Assembly (NCBI GenBank): GCA_004294195.1
Contig: REAQ01000122.1
Location: 1 to 5,741, forward strand
Length of the DNA: 5,741 bases
Source of the DNA: Sphingobacteriales bacterium
Lineage (GTDB): Bacteria > Bacteroidota > Bacteroidia > Chitinophagales > Chitinophagaceae
Direction of reading: 5' to 3'
Positions within the stretch are counted from its first letter, which is position 1. Every line of letters starts with the position of its first letter. The notes beneath the pieces are model-generated. The model was not told where the DNA came from and did not search any database. It saw only the letters and a program-made list of their open reading frames with translations. A program made the translations under genes and the position numbers. Below are positions 4,715 to 5,741 of this stretch, in pieces.

Positions 4715-5741
4715 TTATCTGTATCTTCTGGTAATCTTAGGGCCAAGCCAAATATCCTTCATCGTCAATCCAATCACTACTTGCGTATATCGCTCCCTAA
4801 ACTGGTCACCTATGAGCTTCCCTTTTACGCCGGACTCAATTGTTGCATATACTGACAGCTGCCGGCTCACATTGAGTCCGCCACCCATAGAAAATGAGTA
4901 GTCATAAAGCGGTTGGTTTTTAATGACCATGTAGCTCTTCTCATAATTTATGCCTACTCCTAAAAAGGATCTCTCGATCAGTGATTTCCTTAGATTATCC
5001 CGCCAATCCAAATAAACCTTCTTGTTTGAATATTCGAACCCTGCTGAAAAGCGAAATGCAGGTGCCGTGTATGACTGGTTGTAGTTTAGAGAAGTGCGTT
5101 GCCAATGATAGTAGTTGCCCTCAACGGTAAAATAATACTTGGAATTTTTACTCAAAGTGTATCCAACACCAACAGACGCAGGAAGCGGGAAACTGTTTTT
5201 GTCTGATACTTCTTTCTTCAAAAGAGCAGTATCCTCAAAATACTCAATGTAATTCTCACCAGATAGTGCAGAACCGATTGACGCAACCAGTCCTAAACTA
5301 TGTTGCCACTTTTTTGTTTCTAAAGAATAATATTGAAGTCCCACAGATCCTGATACCCCGTAATACAGTTGTGAAGTGGTTTTGGTCACACTAATTGGTA
5401 ATTGCTGACTTAGGTACCTGGTATCCTCTAGAAGAGATCCGAACATATAAGATACCGTTGCCCCGGCAGAAAATCTCTTTCCAAGGACCCTCGCATAAGA
5501 CCCATACACCTGATTGACTCCACCACTACCCTGAACCAGTTTGTTATAACCAGTTGTATTATCGGAAAGCGTCTTGTCGGTGATATATAAATAATTTGAT
5601 GAACTGAAAGGCTTCAATCCAAATGAAAAAGCTGAAGACTCATTTACTTTAAAAGCCAGTGAAATTCTTTTCACTGTAAAATCCTGCGTGGGCCATGAAG
5701 CAGTATCTACACCTGCTTGTCTGAACGTGCTGGACCTTCCT
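4715..5741 (-). CDS. Outer-membrane beta-barrel protein, FadL/PorV-like, N-terminus outside window
   Basis: The frame is open from the right edge to TAA at 4715-4717, giving 341 visible residues. The start and signal peptide lie outside the window. The GTG at 5674 is an internal valine, since the frame continues upstream to the edge with a plausible barrel sequence (STFRQAG, then SLAFKV). The text is typical of transmembrane beta-barrels: alternating polar and aromatic residues, many Gly, Tyr and Ser (FSFGLKPFSSSNY, then GSGGVNQVYGSYAR, FSAGATVSYMFGS, VGLQYYSLE, YFTVEGNYYHW). It ends in a last strand followed by a basic tail (VVIGLTMKDIWLGPKITRRYR). GSGG(L/V)NQVY occurs in a Bacteroidota outer-membrane family related to FadL-type porins; the substrate is unknown. 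The downstream DUF2147-like secreted gene begins 7 bp later, so they are probably co-expressed. The barrel call is strong, the subfamily moderate. Confidence 0.85.
   Translation of the reverse strand, partial: GRSSTFRQAGVDTASWPTQDFTVKRISLAFKVNESSAFSFGLKPFSSSNYLYITDKTLSDNTTGYNKLVQGSGGVNQVYGSYARVLGKRFSAGATVSYMFGSLLEDTRYLSQQLPISVTKTTSQLYYGVSGSVGLQYYSLETKKWQHSLGLVASIGSALSGENYIEYFEDTALLKKEVSDKNSFPLPASVGVGYTLSKNSKYYFTVEGNYYHWQRTSLNYNQSYTAPAFRFSAGFEYSNKKVYLDWRDNLRKSLIERSFLGVGINYEKSYMVIKNQPLYDYSFSMGGGLNVSRQLSVYATIESGVKGKLIGDQFRERYTQVVIGLTMKDIWLGPKITRRYR

Noticed and set aside
5672..5674. GTG 5672-5674 as the start of the barrel protein
   Set aside because: The frame continues upstream to the window edge with barrel-like sequence, and no signal peptide follows the GTG; the true start is outside the window.

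Overview
The window looks like an ordinary chromosomal segment of a Bacteroidota bacterium, most likely from the Chitinophagaceae or a close relative. Evidence for this is a DUF4293 membrane protein (a family I know from Bacteroidota), an outer-membrane barrel of the GSGG(L/V)NQVY type, a Bacteroidota-style lipoprotein, the -7 promoter consensus TAnnTTTG placed almost on top of two start codons, and the absence of clear Shine-Dalgarno sequences. No mobile element, CRISPR array, tRNA or rRNA is visible.

Layout: positions 1-2301 hold a minus-strand run, read right to left: a sugar-phosphate nucleotidyltransferase (1309-2301), a nitronate monooxygenase/FabK-family flavoprotein (399-1271) and a lipocalin-like lipoprotein (1-390, cut by the window edge). 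Positions 2302-2376 are a compact divergent promoter region. Serine hydroxymethyltransferase glyA (2377-3639) and a DUF4293 membrane protein (3687-4112) follow on the plus strand. Positions 4113-4284 are a convergent intergenic stretch with two consecutive inverted repeats and one TAnnTTTG match. From 4285 to the right edge the minus strand carries an outer-membrane barrel protein (4715-5741, N-terminus outside the window) followed 7 bp later by a small secreted DUF2147-like protein (4285-4707).

glyA supplies glycine and one-carbon units and the nucleotidyltransferase makes an NDP-sugar. The remaining genes are envelope proteins or an uncharacterised flavoenzyme, and nothing ties them into one pathway. 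No obvious new multi-gene system is present.

The most notable observations are: (1) the nitronate monooxygenase-family gene has a clean in-frame loss of about 23 codons that removes the family's EGxEAGGH signature and catalytic histidine while the rest is well conserved; (2) two different 7-bp tandem repeat arrays with palindromic hexamer cores each start at the stop codon of a gene; (3) the divergent nucleotidyltransferase and glyA genes both have an exact TAnnTTTG box only 4-5 nt from the ATG, implying leaderless or nearly leaderless mRNAs; (4) the convergent spacer has a perfect 13-bp hairpin plus an 8-bp hairpin and a short ECF-sigma-like reading frame antisense to a gene end.
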